Assembly: GCF_014489635.1 (NCBI RefSeq)
Contig: NZ_CP060828.1
Coordinates: 2,642,001-2,706,000, forward strand
Length of the DNA stretch: 64,000 bases
DNA from: Streptomyces roseirectus
GTDB taxonomy: Bacteria > Actinomycetota > Actinomycetes > Streptomycetales > Streptomycetaceae
Direction of reading: 5' to 3'
The notes under the pieces are model-generated. The model was not told the origin of the DNA. It saw only the letters and a program-made list of their open reading frames with translations, and made no database searches. Positions 6,566-13,958 of this stretch are shown piece after piece (the first letter of the stretch is position 1; every line of letters begins with the position of its first letter). The position numbers and the translations under genes were made by a program.

Positions 6566-9400
6566 GTGACCGCATCAACGCCCTCCACGCCGCCCTTCCG
6601 CGATCCGCGCCTGCCGTTCGCGAAGCGCATCGACGACCTGCTCTCGCGTCTGACGCTGGACGAGAAGGTGTTCTTCCTGCACCAGTACGTGCCGGCCGTC
6701 GAACGGCTCGGCATCGCCGCGTGGCGCACCGGCCAGGAGGGGCTGCACGGTGTCGCCTGGATGGGTCCGGCGACGGTGTTCCCGCAGGCGGTGGGGCTCG
6801 GCGCGACCTGGAACCCGGAGCTGGTGCGCCGGGTCGGCGAGGCGGTCGCGCGCGAGGTGCGGGCGATGAGCGCGCGCGACGAACGGGTGGGCCTCAACGT
6901 GTGGGCGCCGGTGGTGAACCTGCTGCGCCATCCGCTGTGGGGGCGCAACGAGGAGGGCTACTCGGAGGATCCGCGGCTGACGTCGGCGATCGCGACCGCC
7001 TACACGCACGGGCTGCGCGGGGGTCACCCCGTGTTCTGGCGGACGGCGCCGATCCTCAAGCACTGGCTGGCCCACAACAACGAGACGGCGCGCGACACCT
7101 CGTCGTCGTCGGTGCGTCCGCGCGTGCTCCACGAGTACGACCTGCGGGCGTTCCGCTCGACGGTCGAGGCGGGCGCGGTGGCCGGGGTGATGCCGGCGTA
7201 CAACCTGGTCAACGGCCGCCCCAACCACGTCTCCCCGTATCTGAACGACCACCTGCGGACCTGGACCGAGGACGACCTGTTCGTCTGCTCGGACGCCTGC
7301 GCGCCGTCCAACCTGGTCGAGACGGAGCACTACTTCGACACGTACGAGGAGTCGACGGCGGCGGCGGTCGTCGCGGGCCTGGACAGCTTCACCGACCACG
7401 GCACGGACCCGACGAAGACCGTCGAACGCCTCAAGGGGGCCCTGGAACAGGGGCTGTTGACGGAGAAGGAGATCGACCTGGCGGTCCGCCGCCAGCTCTC
7501 CGTCCGCTTCCGGCTCGGCGAGTTCGATCCCGAGGGCGACCCGTACGCCGCCGAGGCCGCCTTCGACACCCCGGAGCACCGCGCGCTCGCCCAGGAGGCC
7601 GCCGAGCAGGCGATCGTCCTGCTGCGCAACGACGGCATGCTGCCGCTCGCGCCGGACACACGGATCGCGGTCGTCGGGCTGCTCGCCGACGAGTGCAAAC
7701 TCGACTGGTACAGCGGCACGTTGATCCACCGCTCGACCCCGCTGGAGGGTCTGTACGAGCGGTTCGGGGCGGAGCGCGTGCGGTTCACGGAGGGCGTGGA
7801 CCGCGTCCTGCTCAGGACGTCGTCCGGCGCCTACCTGACCGTCCCGCGCACCGACTCGGACGACGAAGTGCGCGGCGCCGAGGGCGCGTTGGACCCGGCG
7901 CTCCTCAAGGGGCGTACGGACCTGCCCCCGTTGACGACGTCGCCGGAGGCGGGCACCGAACTCGCCCTCGTCGACTGGGGGGACGGCGTCCTCACCCTGC
8001 GCGCGCCCGACGGGCGGTACCTGTCGGTCGCCGAGGACGGGTACCTGCGCGCCTCCGCCGACCAGCCGGGCGGCTGGATCGTCCAGGAGACGTTCCGCCT
8101 GGAACCGCACGACCATGGGCATCTCCTCCGGCATCTCGGCACAGGTCACCACGTCCAGGTCGCCGCCGACGGGGTGAAGGTTGCCGGCGAAGATCCGGAA
8201 GTCTTCGAGCTGGTGGTCGTCGAGCGGGGCGAGGAGGCGGTGGCGCGGGCCGCCGCCGAGGCGGACGTGACCGTGGTGATCGCGGGCAACGACCCGCACA
8301 TCAACGGCCGTGAGACGGAGGACCGTTCGACCCTCGACCTGCCCGCGCACCAGGCCCGGCTGCTGCACGCCGCCCGCACCGCGAACCCGCGTACGGTCCT
8401 GGTCATCACCTCGGCCTACCCCTACGCCCTGGAACCGGGCCCGCTGCCCGCCGTCCTGTGGACCGCGCACGGCGGCCAGGCGGCCGGCACCGCCCTCGCC
8501 CGGGTCCTCGCCGGTGACGTCTCGCCCGCCGGGCGGCTCCCGCAGACCTGGTACGAGTCCGACGCGGACCTCCCGGACCTCCTGGACTACGACGTCATCG
8601 GCAGCCGTCAGACCTACCTGTACTTCGAGGGCACCCCGCTCTACCCGTTCGGGCACGGTCTGTCCTACACGTCGTTCTCGTACGGCGATCTGAAGGTGGA
8701 GCCGGAGGGGGACGGTCTGCGCGTCTCCTTCTCCGTCACCAACACCGGCCGCACCGCCTCCGACGAGGTCCCGCAGCTCTACACCCGTGCCGTCGACCCG
8801 TCGGTGCCCCGCCCCCGCCGCGAGCTGCTGGCCCACACGCGCCTCACGCTCGCCCCCGGCGCCCGCACGGAGGTGGCGTTCGACGTCCCCCTGCGCGCCT
8901 TCGAGTTCTGGGACGTCGCCCGGGGTTCCTGGCGCCTCGACCCCGGCGCGTACGACCTCCTCGTCGGCACCTCCAGCGCGGACATCCGCATCCGGACGAC
9001 GGTCAGGCTGGCCGGCGAACCCGCGGCCCCCCGCGACGTCCTCCAACTCGGGCTGCTCGCGGCCGACTTCGACGAGCAGAGCGGCGCGGAGATCGTGGAC
9101 CGCACGAAGCGGGCGGGTGACTCGGTGACGCCGGGTTCCTCGGGCGTGGCCCAACTGGTCTACCGGAACTGTGACTTCGGGTCATCCGGGGTGGCCCGGG
9201 TGACCGTCGAGGTGGCGGGCGAGGGCGAGGTCACGGTGGAGGCGGGCGCCGTCCAGGCGACCCTCGCGCTCCCCTCCCCCACCGAAACCCCGTACACCTA
9301 CACCCTGTTGGACGCCCCCCTCGCCCTCACCGGCGTGCACGACGTCCACCTCAGGCTGCGCGGGCCCGTCCGGCTCGCGCACGTCGGCTTCTCCGGCTGA
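6566..9400 (+). CDS. GH3 beta-glycosidase with inserted beta-trefoil-like and C-terminal CBM6-like domains
   Basis: A 944-aa retaining glycosidase that should remove terminal sugars from imported oligosaccharides. It has no signal peptide, so it acts in the cytoplasm. The N-terminal GH3 barrel ends with the nucleophile D243 in FVCSDACAPS; KHW and LAHNN motifs (about 165-172) shape the subsite. The second GH3 domain is interrupted at about residues 412-560 by a block with repeated G-x-Y-L-x-V motifs that looks like a fascin-type beta-trefoil. It resumes with GRETEDRSTLDLP (about 581-593), where the acid/base is expected. A fibronectin-III-like domain (about 735-815) and a tail with NCDFGSSGVARVTVEV (CBM6-like, about 820-944) follow. 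The GTG start has AAAGGG 8 nt upstream. The divergent operators tie it to the importer. Confidence 0.9.
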   Translation: MTASTPSTPPFRDPRLPFAKRIDDLLSRLTLDEKVFFLHQYVPAVERLGIAAWRTGQEGLHGVAWMGPATVFPQAVGLGATWNPELVRRVGEAVAREVRAMSARDERVGLNVWAPVVNLLRHPLWGRNEEGYSEDPRLTSAIATAYTHGLRGGHPVFWRTAPILKHWLAHNNETARDTSSSSVRPRVLHEYDLRAFRSTVEAGAVAGVMPAYNLVNGRPNHVSPYLNDHLRTWTEDDLFVCSDACAPSNLVETEHYFDTYEESTAAAVVAGLDSFTDHGTDPTKTVERLKGALEQGLLTEKEIDLAVRRQLSVRFRLGEFDPEGDPYAAEAAFDTPEHRALAQEAAEQAIVLLRNDGMLPLAPDTRIAVVGLLADECKLDWYSGTLIHRSTPLEGLYERFGAERVRFTEGVDRVLLRTSSGAYLTVPRTDSDDEVRGAEGALDPALLKGRTDLPPLTTSPEAGTELALVDWGDGVLTLRAPDGRYLSVAEDGYLRASADQPGGWIVQETFRLEPHDHGHLLRHLGTGHHVQVAADGVKVAGEDPEVFELVVVERGEEAVARAAAEADVTVVIAGNDPHINGRETEDRSTLDLPAHQARLLHAARTANPRTVLVITSAYPYALEPGPLPAVLWTAHGGQAAGTALARVLAGDVSPAGRLPQTWYESDADLPDLLDYDVIGSRQTYLYFEGTPLYPFGHGLSYTSFSYGDLKVEPEGDGLRVSFSVTNTGRTASDEVPQLYTRAVDPSVPRPRRELLAHTRLTLAPGARTEVAFDVPLRAFEFWDVARGSWRLDPGAYDLLVGTSSADIRIRTTVRLAGEPAAPRDVLQLGLLAADFDEQSGAEIVDRTKRAGDSVTPGSSGVAQLVYRNCDFGSSGVARVTVEVAGEGEVTVEAGAVQATLALPSPTETPYTYTLLDAPLALTGVHDVHLRLRGPVRLAHVGFSG

Positions 9401-9462
9401 GGGTCCGGAGAGGTCGGCGACACGAGGGCGGCGCCCGGCGCGGGAGACGAGGGGCGCCGCCC

Positions 9463-9516
9463 TCTACAGGAGCAGGTCCCTCTACAGGAACAGGCCCTTC
9501 TACAGGAGCGGCACGA
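9463..9516. repeat. three 18-bp tandem repeats spanning the stop codon of the 222-aa gene
   Basis: Units TCTACAGGAGCAGGTCCC (9463-9480), TCTACAGGAACAGGCCCT (9481-9498) and TCTACAGGAGCGGCACGA (9499-9516). Read on the minus strand, each unit contains CTCCTGTAGA or CTGTTCCTGTAGA, so the end of the coding sequence including its TAG stop has been copied twice into the 3' flank. Confidence 0.85.
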
Positions 9517-10168
9517 GGTCGTCGAGCCGGATGTCGTCGGCGCGCTCGCGGACGTCGTTCAGGAGCCAGTCGACCAGTTCCGGGGTCGCGTGGTACTCGT
9601 CGTGGAAGCCCATGCGCAGGTCGGCGATCCTCCCCTCGCGCAGCACGTCGTCGATGAACTCCGCGAGGTGGGCGTCGGCGGCCGGGGTTTGGGTCGCCGT
9701 CCACACGTCCAGCCACGGCCGCAGCTCACCGGTGGACGCCGCGAGCAGTCCCAGAACATCCCTGAGCCGGGAGGGACTTGGGTACGCCTGGAGGATCGCC
9801 CGCCACCACGCCGCCCACACCGCCCGCAGCGCCTCCACCAACGGCGCCTCCCACTCCGTCCACGCCGCCTCCACCAGCCGGGACGCGATCAGCTCCTCGT
9901 CCGTGTGCAGCCGCCCCGTGACAACTCCCCTCACGATCCTCGGAGTCAGCCGCCGGTACAGCCGCGGGAAGTCGTCCCAGTGACTCGCCACCTCCCTCGA
10001 CACCGCCGACACCAGATCCTCCGGTATCAGCTCCACCGCCCCGGACAGCTCCACGAAGTCCCGCTCCGCGTAGCAGTACGTACACCCCGCGACCTCGAAC
10101 GCCTCTTCGCCCGCGAACACGCGGTCCAACTCGTCCAGCGCCGACCTGAGTTGCTGCTGAGGGGACAT
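9500..10168 (-). CDS. protein of unknown function, 222 aa
   Basis: A soluble, mostly helical, acidic protein with no membrane segment or signal peptide. The only conspicuous motif is a GCTYCYAERD segment near residue 28, where two cysteines are spaced C-x2-C and could bind a metal, although a second pair is not seen. It is rich in W and aromatic residues in its middle (EWEAPLVEALRAVWAAWWRAI). I do not recognise the family. The ATG at 10168 is the natural start, with no obvious Shine-Dalgarno sequence close by. It is flanked by the GH3 gene, which converges on it, and by an aldehyde dehydrogenase further upstream on the same strand, 244 bp away with a hairpin between, so it is probably transcribed on its own. 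Confidence 0.7.
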   Translation of the reverse strand: MSPQQQLRSALDELDRVFAGEEAFEVAGCTYCYAERDFVELSGAVELIPEDLVSAVSREVASHWDDFPRLYRRLTPRIVRGVVTGRLHTDEELIASRLVEAAWTEWEAPLVEALRAVWAAWWRAILQAYPSPSRLRDVLGLLAASTGELRPWLDVWTATQTPAADAHLAEFIDDVLREGRIADLRMGFHDEYHATPELVDWLLNDVRERADDIRLDDLVPLL

Positions 10169-10264
10169 GTCCGGTCCTTGCGTGACTCCGTCCGGGCGAC
10201 CGGCGAAGATTGCAGGTTATCGGGCGGTCCGCGCGCGGGCCCAGCGATTATCCGGACATGGAAG

Positions 10265-10296
10265 GGCCCGGCACCGGAAGGCATCGGTGCCGGGCC
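10265..10296 (-). terminator. strong hairpin after the aldehyde dehydrogenase gene
   Basis: Perfect 12-bp stem GGCCCGGCACCG / CGGTGCCGGGCC with an 8-base loop. It has no U-tract on either side. It lies 117 bp downstream of the aldehyde dehydrogenase stop and 97 bp upstream of the 222-aa gene, so termination of minus-strand transcription is the likely role. Confidence 0.55.
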
Positions 10297-10337
10297 GCTT
10301 CGCGGGACGGCGGGTCAGCGCCGGGAACGACGTTACA

Positions 10338-10352
10338 TGAAAATGGTTCCCA
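10338..10352. promoter_or_regulatory. Zur-box-like sequence without an evident target gene
   Basis: TGAAAATGGTTCCCA agrees at 12 of 15 positions with the TGAAAATGATTTTCA pattern bound by the zinc repressor Zur in Streptomyces (consensus recalled). It stands just past the 3' end of the aldehyde dehydrogenase gene and 170 bp before the 222-aa gene, with a hairpin in between. No zinc-related gene adjoins it, so this is tentative. Confidence 0.35.
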
Positions 10353-10412
10353 TTAGCTAGACCCTTCGTCGGTGAGATCCTTCGTTGGTTGGACCCTGCG
10401 AGGCGGAATCGG

Positions 10413-11858
10413 TTACAGGGCCAGGCCCGTCAGGACCAGGACGCGTTCGTACGTGTAGTCCTCCATGGCGAACCGCACGCCTTCGCGGCCCACCCCGGAG
10501 AGCTTCGCGCCGCCGTACGGCATCTGGTCGGCGCGGTAGGAGGGGACGTCGCCGATGATCACGCCGCCGACTTCGAGGGAGCGGTGGGCGCGGAAGGCGG
10601 CCTGGACGTCGTGGGTGAAGACGCCGGCCTGGAGGCCGTACTTGGAGGAGTTGACGGCGGCGAAGGCGGCGGCCTCGCCGTCGGTCTTCTGGATCGTGAG
10701 GACGGGGCCGAAGACCTCCTCGCGGGCGAGCGTCGTGTCGCCGGGGACGTCCGTCAGGACCGTCGGCGCGTACGACGCGGCGTCCCGCTTGCCGCCCGTC
10801 AGCAGCGCGGCGCCGGCCGCGACCGCCTCGTCCACCCAGGACTCGACGCGCCGTGCGGCGTCCTCGCTGACCAGGGGGCCGACGTCGGTCGTCGCGTCGG
10901 ACGGGTCGCCCGTGACCTGTGCCTCGACCGCCGCGACGATGCGCGGGAGGAGGCGGTCGTACACGGCGGCGTCGACGATGACCCGCTGGACGGAGATGCA
11001 GGACTGCCCGCCCTGGTAGTTGGAGAAGGTGGCGATGCGGGTCGCGGCCCAGTCGAGGTCGGCGTCGGAGGCCCAGTCCGCGAGGACGACCGCCGCGCCG
11101 TTGCCGCCCAGCTCCAGCGTGCAGTGCTTGCGCGGCACCGAGTCCATGATCGCGTAGCCGACCTTCTCGGAGCCGGTGAAGGAGATGACGGGCAGCCGCT
11201 CGTCCTGGACGAGGGCGGGCATGCGGTCGTTGGAGACCGGCAGGATCGACCAGGAACCGGCCGGCAGGTCGGTCTCGGCGAGGAGTTCGCCGATGATCAG
11301 ACCGGACAGCGGGGTCGCCGGGGCCGGCTTCAGGATGATCGGCGCGCCCGCCGCGATCGCCGGCGCGACCTTGTGCGCGCACAGGTTCAGCGGGAAGTTG
11401 AACGGCGCGATGCCGAGGACGACGCCCTTGGGGAAGCGCCGGGTCAGCGCGAGCCGGCCCTGCCCGCCCGCGTCCGTGTCGAGCCGCTGCGCCTCGCCGC
11501 CGTTGAACCGCCGGGCCTCCTCGGCGGCGAACCGGAACACGGAGACCGCGCGACCGACCTCGCCGCGCGCCCACTTGAGCGGCTTGCCGTTCTCGGCGGA
11601 GATGAGCTGGGCGATCTCCTCGGCCCGCTCGCCGAGCCGCTTGCTGACGTGGTCGAGCGCGGCGGCGCGCACGTGCGCGGGGGTCGCGGCGAACTCGTCC
11701 CGCACGGCGTACGCGGCGGCCACGGCCTCCTCGACCTGCGCGTCGGTCGGCACGCTCGCCTTCCCCACGAGCCGGCCGTCCCAGGGGGACGTCACGTCGA
11801 AGGTGTCCGTGCCGGTCGCCGCGCGGCCGGCCAGCCAGAAGGCGTGGGTGGAAGTCAT
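10413..11858 (-). CDS. NAD(P)-dependent aldehyde dehydrogenase
   Basis: A 481-aa ALDH-superfamily enzyme oxidising an aldehyde to its acid. The general base E249 (LELGGN) and nucleophile C287 (GGQSCISV) are in place. The cofactor-binding segment IAPFNFPLNL and the SFTGSEKVG turn are intact. The FNFPLN motif, rather than WNYP, suggests affinity to the glyceraldehyde-3-phosphate or phosphonoacetaldehyde type rather than to the betaine/aminobutyraldehyde type found later in this window. The start ATG at 11858 has GAAGGGCCC upstream. It is 72 bp downstream of the PAP2 gene on the same strand. The physiological substrate is not determined. Confidence 0.9.
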   Translation of the reverse strand: MTSTHAFWLAGRAATGTDTFDVTSPWDGRLVGKASVPTDAQVEEAVAAAYAVRDEFAATPAHVRAAALDHVSKRLGERAEEIAQLISAENGKPLKWARGEVGRAVSVFRFAAEEARRFNGGEAQRLDTDAGGQGRLALTRRFPKGVVLGIAPFNFPLNLCAHKVAPAIAAGAPIILKPAPATPLSGLIIGELLAETDLPAGSWSILPVSNDRMPALVQDERLPVISFTGSEKVGYAIMDSVPRKHCTLELGGNGAAVVLADWASDADLDWAATRIATFSNYQGGQSCISVQRVIVDAAVYDRLLPRIVAAVEAQVTGDPSDATTDVGPLVSEDAARRVESWVDEAVAAGAALLTGGKRDAASYAPTVLTDVPGDTTLAREEVFGPVLTIQKTDGEAAAFAAVNSSKYGLQAGVFTHDVQAAFRAHRSLEVGGVIIGDVPSYRADQMPYGGAKLSGVGREGVRFAMEDYTYERVLVLTGLAL

Positions 11859-11930
11859 CGTCGGGGGCCCTTCCGCAAAGTCGACAGTCGCTGTCCACCG
11901 TAGAGCCGGGCGCCCGGTCGGGCGTTTGTC

Positions 11931-12575
11931 CTACACGTCCGACTGCACGGCCGCCGCACTCCGCTTTGGCGCGCCGATCCGTACGGTCACCAGCCGCAAC
12001 GCCCCCAGCAGCACCACCCCGAGACACCAGCTCGCCACCACGTCCAGCGGCCAGTGGTAGCCCCGCCGGACGAGCCCGTACGACACGGCCGCCACCAGCA
12101 CGACGGCCACCCCGACGGCCGTGCGCCGCCCGCGCGCCGACCCCAGCCACGGCAGCAGCACCAGGACCGCCCCGCCGTACGCGATCATCGCCGTCGCCGT
12201 GTGTCCCGAAGGGAAGTACCCCGTGGCCGGTGGGACGGCCGGGGTGCCCGGGCGGTCGGTCCAGATCTTCAGCGGGACGACGGTCAGCGGGACCAGCGCC
12301 ATCGCCGCGAGGGCCGCGGCGGCCGGCCCCCACCACCGCCGCTCACCCGCCCGGCGCCCCGACCAGGCCACGTAAGCGGCGACTACCAGCAGAACGGGCA
12401 GCGCCACCGGAACGTTCCCGAGATCCGAGAGGAGTTCGGAGAACCGGTCGGGGTGGCGCAGGGCGCCGCTCAGCCGCTCGTCCCAGCGCAGGAGCGGGCC
12501 GCCGGCCACGACCTGCCAGGTGAACAGGGCCAGCAGGGCGGCGGGGACGGCGAGGAGTCGGGCGCTGATCGACAT
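11931..12575 (-). CDS. PAP2-family membrane phosphatase
   Basis: A 214-aa polytopic protein with about five or six membrane helices, beginning with an N-terminal helix after MSISARLL. PAP2 active-site motifs are visible in order: KIWTDRP (motif 1, in which the usual second R-P pair is replaced by G-T), FPSGHTATA (motif 2, catalytic His) and RRGYHWPLDV (motif 3, nucleophile His plus Asp). Such enzymes remove phosphate from lipid phosphates such as phosphatidate or undecaprenyl diphosphate on the outer face of the membrane. The substrate cannot be told from sequence. It sits between the alpha/beta hydrolase and aldehyde dehydrogenase genes, all on the minus strand, possibly co-transcribed. Confidence 0.85.
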   Translation of the reverse strand: MSISARLLAVPAALLALFTWQVVAGGPLLRWDERLSGALRHPDRFSELLSDLGNVPVALPVLLVVAAYVAWSGRRAGERRWWGPAAAALAAMALVPLTVVPLKIWTDRPGTPAVPPATGYFPSGHTATAMIAYGGAVLVLLPWLGSARGRRTAVGVAVVLVAAVSYGLVRRGYHWPLDVVASWCLGVVLLGALRLVTVRIGAPKRSAAAVQSDV

Positions 12576-12606
12576 GCGGACCAGCTTCTCAGGAAGCGCC
12601 GGCCTT

Positions 12607-12702
12607 TCAGGAAGCCGTGCGCTCCGAGGCCGCCCTCGCCCCAGGGAGCCGCGTGCTCCGGGCTCGCCCTCGCCTCAGGAAGCCGTGTGTTCCAGGATCG
12701 CC
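12607..12702. repeat. imperfect 28-36 bp tandem repeats over the stop codon of the alpha/beta hydrolase gene
   Basis: Three related units at 12607-12642, 12643-12674 and 12675-12702, each beginning with TCAGGAAGCCGTG or the variant AGGGAGCCGCGTG, plus a partial fourth at 12594-12602 (TCAGGAAGC). The gene's own TCA-complement stop lies in the unit at 12675, so the last codons and the stop were duplicated downstream. Confidence 0.75.
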
Positions 12703-13523
12703 TTCGTCAGTGGCTCCCACACCTCGGGCGGGAGCGCGTGCCCCATGCCCGGGATCTCCACCAGCCGCGCCCCCTTGATCACCTGGACGAGGTGCCGGGG
12801 GTGCGGCGGCGGGAACACCGGTTCGGCGGGGGCGTCGGTGACGAGCGTCGGGACGGTGTTCTCGGCGAGCTGCCGGGTGCGGAGCATGCCGTCGCTGTCC
12901 GCCCTGCCGTGCGCGGTGTTCACCCGGTGGTGCCCGGTGTGCTCGATGATCGCCGCCTCCAGCGCGCGGGCGTACGCGGGGTCGAACGGCAGCAGGTCGC
13001 CGTGCAGTACGCGCCAGTGCTCGACGCGCCGGTCCAGCTCCTGCTCCAGGGTGAGGTCGTCGGGCACCGGTCTGCCCCACAGCTCCAGCACCTTCGGATC
13101 GATGCCGGGCAGCTCGCCCCCCTCGTAGGGGGTTTCGCTGAGCGCGCCGGCGCCCATCACCGTCGCGCTGAGCAGCCGCTCCGGGTGGTCGGCGAGCAGG
13201 AGCTGCGTCAGCATGCCGCCCAGCGAGAGCCCGACGACGTGCGCCCGCTCGATCCCGTACGCGTCCAGGACGGCGACGGCGTCCTCGGCGAGCGCGGTGA
13301 TCGGGTACGGATGCTCGTCGAACGCCCAGGTGGAGCGGCCGGTGTCGCGGTGGTCGTAGCGGATGACGCGGTGGCGGGCGGCGAGGAGTTCGACGAAGGG
13401 GTCGGGCCAGCCGAGGCCGGACGCCTGGGCGCCCATGACGAGCAGGAGCGGGGGCGCGTCAGGGGCGCCGTGTTCCTCGGTCCAGAGGCGGGTGGTGGGG
13501 GTGACGTCGACGTAGCGGTGCAT
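12675..13523 (-). CDS. alpha/beta hydrolase
   Basis: A 282-aa cytoplasmic serine hydrolase. The nucleophile elbow GLSLGG places the catalytic serine at residue 100. The oxyanion region follows strand 3 (LLLVMGAQASGLGWP) and the histidine lies in GMGHALPPE near the C-terminus. The RYDHRDTGRS motif is typical of the aclacinomycin-methylesterase (RdmC-like) and related esterase group. The ATG at 13523 is chosen because GGAGG stands 7 nt upstream; longer readings would cross the palindromic promoter region. The substrate is unknown. A 26-bp palindrome 40 bp upstream suggests control by a TetR-family repressor. Confidence 0.85.
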   Translation of the reverse strand: MHRYVDVTPTTRLWTEEHGAPDAPPLLLVMGAQASGLGWPDPFVELLAARHRVIRYDHRDTGRSTWAFDEHPYPITALAEDAVAVLDAYGIERAHVVGLSLGGMLTQLLLADHPERLLSATVMGAGALSETPYEGGELPGIDPKVLELWGRPVPDDLTLEQELDRRVEHWRVLHGDLLPFDPAYARALEAAIIEHTGHHRVNTAHGRADSDGMLRTRQLAENTVPTLVTDAPAEPVFPPPHPRHLVQVIKGARLVEIPGMGHALPPEVWEPLTKAILEHTAS

Positions 13524-13560
13524 GCGGGCCTCCTGGGGTGTGCCGAGCGCGAGCCGAACT

Positions 13561-13586
13561 GACGAGACGAGACGTATCGTATCGTC
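13561..13586. promoter_or_regulatory. 26-bp TetR-type palindrome in the hydrolase promoter
   Basis: The left half GACGAGACGAGAC and the right half GTATCGTATCGTC form an inverted repeat with only two mismatching pairs, and each half is itself a GACGA-type direct repeat. A TTGACG -35-like hexamer (complement of 13584-13589) overlaps its right end. The site lies 38 bp upstream of the alpha/beta hydrolase start codon. No TetR gene is adjacent. Confidence 0.7.
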
Positions 13587-13595
13587 AACCCCGCC

Positions 13596-13745
13596 CAAAA
13601 GAAAGACCCCGATGCGACATCGGGGCCCCGTAGTGGTGTGCACCTCTGGAAGGAGGTCGGCCGTCCCGGAACAGGGGGGGTCGTTCCGGGACGGCCGTCC
13701 GGACCGGGGTGCCGCCGCCCCGGGGGGTTTGGGGCGGGCGACGGT
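13596..13745 (-). ncRNA. 6C-like small RNA (two C-loop hairpins plus terminator)
   Basis: On the minus strand two hairpins carry runs of cytosines in their loops. The first (13740-13711) has a 7-bp GC stem and a 9-base loop AAACCCCCC. The second (13696-13659) has a perfect 14-bp stem GGCCGTCCCGGAAC / GTTCCGGGACGGCC and loop GACCCCCCCT. They are followed by an intrinsic terminator at 13625-13607 (CCCCGATG / CATCGGGG) and a T-rich tract TCTTTCTTTT. Two stem-loops each with at least six loop cytosines is the definition of the actinobacterial 6C RNA motif. The transcript start is not fixed; the 5' boundary is approximate. It may be an independent RNA or processed from the gabT 3' region. Confidence 0.65.
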
Positions 13746-13958
13746 CCGATCGGTGAGGAGATTCCGGAGCCGATGGCCCCGGATGTGTGCGCGAGGCACG
13801 ACCAGGACGAAGCTGGGGAGGCCCCGGCCCGGCACCGTTCACGGTCTCCCGTGAGCGGGTGTATCTCTCATCCCGATAGAAACTACGGCAGCACCGCCCC
13901 CGGGAACAGGCCGATCCCGGAGCCGCCATCCTCCCCGCACACGTTCTTCACACGCCCG

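Noticed and set aside
9463..9516. Short CRISPR-like or attachment-site repeat
   Set aside because: Units are directly adjacent, only 18 bp long and derived from the end of the neighbouring gene; no integrase or tRNA is nearby.
13585..13929. A 114-residue minus-strand frame between the hydrolase and gabT genes
   Set aside because: It overlaps the two C-loop hairpins and terminator, has poor codon use and no recognisable domain; an RNA gene explains the region better.
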